From Sycon ciliatum (Eukaryota > Porifera > Calcarea > Leucosolenida > Sycettidae): 64,000 nt of DNA. This document shows, piece after piece, positions 58,860 to 64,000 of the stretch. Each line of letters starts with the position of its first letter. Positions within the stretch are counted from its first letter, which is position 1. The DNA lies in contig NC_088644.1 of assembly GCF_964019385.1 (NCBI RefSeq), positions 16,390,631 to 16,454,630 on the forward strand, written 5' to 3'. The notes under the pieces are model-generated. The model had not been told where the DNA came from. It worked only from the letters and a program-made list of their open reading frames with translations, and did no database searches. Both the position numbers and the translations under genes were made by a program.

Positions 58860-59700
58860 AGGGCGCGTTCGTCACTCCGTCACTCTTTGACTTTTCGAGG
58901 AGGTTCGTTTTTCTGGCCATATTAGCCTCTTCAGAAAAACGAAGCTCCTCGAAACTCCACAACCTCACCCGATGGGAGAGGTGGATTACATGTATGTTGT
59001 AGATCCGAAGAGTTTGGAATAGCTACTACTAGGACTAGTACATGTACACGTCACGTAGTACGTGGAGATGGTCGATCTGATCGGACGTCATCATCGCCAT
59101 GACAATTCCGCTGAAAAACTTTAAAAAAATTAATGATAGTTCTAATGGGACACTTCAACTACTGTAATCTCTTTTAAAAATTTGTTTGAACAGTTGATGA
59201 AGACAATTCGAACGCGGCCTAAGTTGTGAGGTCTGCATTCGACACTGACCGGGATATGGGCGAAGTGGTGGCCCGCCGATGCGAATGTATTTGCTTGACA
59301 ACTTACTTGACAAGACATAATAGTTGATGTGTTCTAAACACGTCAGGTGATGCAGCCGCGATACTGAAGTCTTGCTAACTACTGGTATTAATTTTAATAG
59401 TATTTTTTTTAAATACTTTACTTTTTCTTGCTGTCCATATGACATCCTATCAAAAATTTAATAATAATAATGTACATGTAACTCGGATGGTGAGTAGGGG
59501 ATAATGCCGGCAGAAAAATTAGCAGAATTCGGTACTTTTTCTGGCAAGTTTCATGCAGGTTTGGTATGTGGATAAAGAAATGGAGCAGAATTCGAGGAAT
59601 TGCCCGCCATAAGGTTTGTATGGTTCTGCCAATTTCGGTGCAAAAAAAGCAGAATCTGCCACCTTTTCGAGCATTATCCGCCAAGGCCTAATGGTGAGCC
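58860..59700. other. No gene recognised; weak relative of the hAT MITE end
   Basis: The right end near 59,690 reads GCATTATCCGCCAAGGCCTA, close to the terminus of the hAT MITE at 33,667-34,138. A weak inverted counterpart (GGATAATGCCGGCAG) lies near 59,499. It may be a decayed ~200 bp relative. Confidence 0.4.
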
Positions 59701-59709
59701 AATTAAATA

Positions 59710-59877
59710 ATTGTGAAAAGAAGAAGGACACAATGTTACGAGTTACATGTATGACTAACAGTCCACCAACGTAACCAGATAAGATCTGGTGCTGACTGTA
59801 TAAGATCTGGTTACGTTGGTGGACTGTAACAGTGTAAGTCATAACTCGTAACATTTTGTCCTTCTTCTTTTCACAAT
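59710..59877. mobile_element. 168-bp hairpin repeat
   Basis: A near-perfect inverted repeat runs from ATTGTGAAAAGAAGAAGGAC to GTCCTTCTTCTTTTCACAAT. The arms are ~70 bp and continue through CCACCAACGTAACCAGAT. The loop is ~25 bp. It is flanked by AAT-rich sequence. It fits a small foldback MITE; a hairpin RNA source is possible. Confidence 0.75.
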
Positions 59878-59879
59878 AA

Positions 59880-61140
59880 TAATAATAATAATAATAATTA
59901 TTATAGAAGTTGAAAATGTGTCATATCACTCCTTTTTGTGTGCCATCTACGTCTACTGTCACACTACAGAGTACATGTATGCATCGCACAGTACGGAGTA
60001 CTACATGTACATGTACATGTACATCAGTACAATCATGTCGTGTCTATGGTGATAATCATTAAAATTAATTATGTCCCTCCGTGTACGTGTATGCCGTTGG
60101 TGTGTGTCTTCTTATTTCACCCAACCCAGCTGCCACATGTGCACGTCGTTACATAGTCATTATTAGCACATCGATGTACATGTACCATGATATACACTCA
60201 GGAATCAGCCAGTGCTCAGCAGCTGAGGAAGAAACCATAGAATACATGTGGAAAATTCGGTCTCCAGCCGAGTCTCACGCGAACCTCGAATCTTTCTTTC
60301 TTTATCACAATTGGTAATAGGTTTTTTTTCATTTGACCCGACGAGACCACACGACGCTTGCAGAGGACCCCACGAACAGTTCACCAGCCACGCTCCACTA
60401 AAGCAAGTACATGATTGTAGTGTTACTCCTGACAAGTCTGGTTTCGTTCCGTAAAGATGCTGGGAACTCATCAGAGGAGAAGCAGTTGTTGAATGAAGGG
60501 GTTAAGCTGAATAACGCTATTTTATAGAGAAGATATTGGCGCAATGTGTGAACACTCAACTAACTCACATATGTGACAAATCAACACAAACGGAATAGTG
60601 CAGAATGGAGGTGTTATGAACCCTACCAGACACAACTATCACAAGGTCTAAGTCAATCACAATGAGAAGAAGAGGTACACACGAATAGTACTGGGGTGGT
60701 GACAAAGATAGGTGAAAAGAGAAGTGGACGTCAAGTGAAAGCCAATACTGAAATCATCACGGACATCTAACGTCACATCTGAAGATCGCTAACTAGTACA
60801 CAAGACAAATACTTCACGAACCTCGAAAACTGAAAAATCAGCCAATGGTAGGTGAAAGGAAGGTTGCTGGGGTGTGACATAGTCGAGAACTGTGGGCTGC
60901 TGAAGCGACGTATCCATCCAGATCTTCACTGCACGGTTGGTGTCTAACGCTATATCACAATAGGTTTTGTCTCATGCGATATCAAGTGCTGTGAGTAATT
61001 GGCAAGCATCGGCTGGACGGGATTGACATTCAGTACTGTTGCATAATGTATTAATGAGCCTTTAGCCCCATCCCTCACACAAACAAGTCAACAAAGAGAC
61101 ATCTTTGGATTGAGGAGTGCTGGTTTCGAAACAACTGGTT
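59880..61140. other. Intergenic, no gene recognised
   Basis: Contains ACATGT-rich runs (60,001-60,022). A ~25-bp motif (AGCCGAGTCTCACGCGAACC near 60,267) also occurs inverted near 37,980, probably a dispersed repeat. Confidence 0.45.
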
Positions 61141-61143
61141 TGA

Positions 61144-61512
61144 AGCTCAAAGTAGAGCTGGTGTTAGCTCAGAGCAGAGCTGCAGTTAGCTCATAGCAGA
61201 GCTGCTGTTAGCTCAGAGCAGAGCTGGTGTTAGCTCAATGTAGAGCTGCGGTTAGCTCAAAGTAGAGCTGCTGTTAGCTCAAAGTAGAGCTGCGGTTAGC
61301 TCAAAGTAGAGCTGCGGTTAGCTCAAAGTAGAGCTGCGGTTAGCTCAAAGTAGAGCTGCTGTTAGCTCAAAGTAGAGCTGCGATTAGCTCAAAGTAGAGC
61401 GGCTGTTAGCTCAAGGTAGAGCTGCTGTTAGCTCAAAGTAGAGCTGCTGTTAGCTCAAAGTAGAGCTGCTGTTGGCTCAAAGTAGAGCTGCTGTTAGCTC
61501 AAAGTAGAGCTG
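61144..61512. repeat. 22-bp tandem repeat, about 17 copies
   Basis: Unit AGCTCAAAGTAGAGCTGCTG plus TT, with substitutions (GCGG, GCTG, CAGAGC variants). Each unit carries AGCTC and GAGCT, so single-strand folding within the array is possible. Confidence 0.93.
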
Positions 61513-61519
61513 CAATGCT

Positions 61520-62898
61520 AAATGGATGTAATATAGCGCAAGGCAGAGCCGCAGCAAATAGCTAGATAACACCAGTTGTGAGAGTGGACCCGATTAGTGG
61601 GTACGATAATTATAATGATGGTGTGAATAAGTTGGATAGGGAGGGATGGTGGGAAAAGAAACACTGCTGAAGCACGATCCGTTGTCTGGAGGAGCACAAC
61701 AGGGCAAGCAAGATTTGTTTTTGTTTTTCAGCAATATGGGCTGGTGCCATTTGTGATTATGCAACAAAACAAAGCGCATGACGTCAGTCTTGAATGCAGT
61801 ACAAAGCAAGGCAGTACAGTGTGTGCGCTAGTTCGGATTGTTGCTAACAAGTACACCAGTATTCAAGAGAATTTTTGCAATATGTGTACGGTCATTGAGC
61901 TCATGAGACAAGCAGTTGCTCAACGTACTGCAGTATGTTCTATTCACCCAGGGCGCGTACAAAGATACTTAGTGGGTAAGCTGTGCATGTGGATGCATAC
62001 CCAATGTGTCCTTGGCGCACTTTACAACCTGAACTACAACATGGCACATAATGCATGTAGTGTAGCAGGGAGTGGTATGTATACGACTGACTCCCTGTAG
62101 TGTAGTGTGCTACATGTACATGTACATAATATTATTATGACCTGAATACTGTGCTCTCGTCTGATCCTGGACAAATTATAATACTACTAATAGTACTATA
62201 CTTCCACCAACTCGACTTGCTAGAGGAAATGTAGCAAGCACTGCAGAACCAAGTCTGGAGAATGATTGTTTATTTACCTAGGCAGATGGTGTCGTGTGTT
62301 ACAAGTCTACAAATGTCACAAGTGTCACAAGTTCTTACTGTTGCTGCTGCACCAGTACAGCATGTTAGACTCGATGCAGCAACCCGTGACGCAAGAACTG
62401 GCATGAAGAGGGGCGGATGGGTGTATCCATGCTCATGATCACCCCTAATCCGGAATTGAAGCTTGCTTGTATATGGCACCTTGCTGCAGCACAATCTTCC
62501 TCGGGTTCCGAATCAGATTGAACCCTTCCTTAGCACAATATTTTCCTCGCTTGTCTATTTTCAGACAGGAAGTGTGCATTGATGTTTGCGTCTGTGTGGG
62601 GGGACTGCTTCAGGAGAAGGTGACATGAGATCGACAGATTGCAAAACTTGTTCTTGAGTAAGCCTTGGATGCTAACGAAGAGAGCAGTGCAGGCAACAGT
62701 CTTGAGCCGCTAGGAAGCCTGCCCATCAGTGGTGTGGGACTCGAGTGCAGTCAGTTATTTCTAAGTTCATCTTATTCTCGAAACACAATTATGTAGCAAG
62801 TGAAACAACACCACTGCAGTCCTTTGCCTCAACATTGACTCATGTCCTTGTAGCGGATACCATAATCGCACAAACTGACTGGTGTAGCCGCCAAAACA
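61520..62898. other. Upstream of the secreted-protein gene
   Basis: An open frame of 118 codons at 61,744-62,100 has no known domain and may be chance. Otherwise noncoding, with ACATGT runs near 62,113. Confidence 0.35.
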
Positions 62899-63121
62899 AT
62901 GGCCAAGTTGTCTCCAGGACCTCTGCTGACTTGCCTCATAGTGACGCTCTGCTGTCTGCCAGGTCTGAACAGTAATGGCGTGTTCGGCACAGAGGCACCG
63001 CCGGTTCCAGCTAGTATATCATCAGAAGCTATTGTTAGTGAAGGTTTGCCGGTCACACATCCACAAACTAAAAATGAGGACACGACTCCAGAAGGTGGAC
63101 AGCAAGAGGAGGGAAGCGGAG
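62899..63121 (+). CDS. Secreted or membrane protein, first exon
   Basis: The ATG opens a classic signal peptide: MAKLS, then the hydrophobic core PGPLLTCLIVTLCCLPGL, with likely cleavage near residues 24-27. A Pro/Glu/Thr-rich segment follows (TEAPPVPASISSEA, EDTTPEGGQQEEGSGG). The exon ends with a GT donor (GGAG|GTAAGAAG) in phase 1. The next exon at 63,428 fits the phase. No domain is visible, so the function is unknown. The gene continues past the window edge. Confidence 0.55.
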
Positions 63122-63427
63122 GTAAGAAGCCGCACCAATGAATGTTGAAAAAACCTTTGGTTTGTACGAGCTTAGTCTGCTCGCCATCGACTGCTCCCCT
63201 GAGGTAGTGAGCATACTCAAAGCCGTTGGGGGTATCTTTGTGGACAGTAGTGGAAGCAGACCAGGAGCCACAGATATGCGCCGTTGAAGTAGCTTAAAAA
63301 GACCAGCCGCCTATGCATTTCATGTGCCTCTGGCACTGTCACTATTATGCTTCAATTATTTATTATTAGCCCAGCTACTGATCAGCAACTTCACTGGATT
63401 TCTCTTTTTCCAAACGTACATGTCCAG

Positions 63428-63511
63428 GTGAAGTCACAACAGACGACGCGCAAGTGAATCCAGTCACCCAGCGTCCTGGAAACAGCGATCCAGCTTTGGC
63501 TACCACAACGG
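63428..63511 (+). CDS. Secreted or membrane protein, second exon
   Basis: 84-nt symmetrical phase 1-1 exon between CCAG acceptor and a GTGCGT donor. Reads EVTTDDAQVNPVTQRPGNSD followed by a Thr-rich end, a low-complexity extracellular linker matching the style of exon 1. Phase 1-1 exons are common in extracellular mosaic proteins. Confidence 0.5.
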
Positions 63512-63935
63512 GTGCGTTATGACTGATTATGCTGGGCACAATCTATGTTATATTCTCTGGGTCTCCATCTCAATAATATCTCCCGAATTATTCAAGATTG
63601 CAAGCAGTGTTCGTATAGAATTGCACTGCGTGAATATTTTTTACTTGGGCATTCATAACAGATCCTAGAGTGTCCTCGTTTCTCACATAATGAGCATACA
63701 GACAGGCATGGACCATGAATCCATGATAGACAATGAGGGCAACAGGACACAACTTGAGGGGTAGTTGGCCACAGCCAGATGGGTAATCAAAGTACACTGT
63801 CCGGGCAAAGTGAGTTGGGGCTATTTGCAGCTACTCGGTTTGGAGTAAGTTGTCTCATCAGTAAAAACAAACACCATATATTAGCAATTTTATATTCATC
63901 CTTCTCCTTCTTTCTTTCCCTTACTACCTCCCTCA

Positions 63936-64000
63936 CTGTCTCTGTCTGTTTGCCTGTCTGTCTGTCAGGCAGTCTGTCTATCTGTCTGTCTATCCCTCTT
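63936..64000. repeat. TCTG microsatellite
   Basis: Impure (TCTG)n running to the window edge, probably intronic. Confidence 0.8.

Overview
The window is eukaryotic, most likely from an invertebrate animal. It has GT-AG introns with phase-consistent coding exons, LINE, BEL/Pao, Tc1/mariner, hAT-like, Harbinger-like, piggyBac-like and Crypton-type elements, long minisatellites, and many CA/GT and ACATGT-rich tracts. I see no operons, no bacterial ribosome-binding pattern and no RNA genes. The species cannot be fixed from sequence alone.

Region 1 (1-31,484) is two near-identical copies of a ~16 kb unit in direct tandem (about 14-15,451 and 15,994-31,450). Each unit is a giant imperfect palindrome. 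Arms of ~4.3 kb (1-4,748 and 8,700-13,047; 15,994-20,727 and 24,679-29,038) flank a ~3.95 kb loop. The arms carry a decayed BEL/Pao retrotransposon fragment and an 860 bp MITE. The left arms alone carry a further 398 bp MITE, and the right arms keep its empty site. The loop holds a truncated LINE (ORF1, endonuclease, start of RT) and a small MITE. A short intact gene crosses the loop/right-arm boundary. It looks like a circularly permuted NlpC/P60 (LRAT-type) protein with a predicted N-myristoylation start, and the left arm keeps an inverted 5'-truncated remnant of it. The spacers after the palindromes hold a ~378 bp tandem repeat and further MITEs. The two units are separated by a truncated foldback element.

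Region 2 (31,485-36,600) is a pile of mobile DNA: a decayed Tc1/mariner, a LINE 3' fragment split by an hAT-type MITE with an 8 bp duplication, and a TTAA foldback element.

Region 3 (36,600-54,400, minus strand) appears to be one spread-out gene for a bacterial-type 2-keto-3-deoxygluconate kinase (PfkB/ribokinase family). Four N-terminal exons at 54.4-51.4 kb are well supported. Candidate C-terminal exons lie at 43.4-36.6 kb. I could not find the exon that should carry the catalytic GAGD motif. The putative introns hold a 53 bp satellite of 50 copies, an 18-copy 29 bp minisatellite, a 2.58 kb TIR element, and a Crypton-like tyrosine recombinase gene that is itself cut by a full-RT LINE.

Region 4 (54,400-64,000) is mostly noncoding: a LINE 3' tail, a complete TTAA foldback element, a 168 bp hairpin and a 22 bp tandem repeat. 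At the right edge are the first two exons of a gene for a secreted or membrane protein, which runs out of the window.
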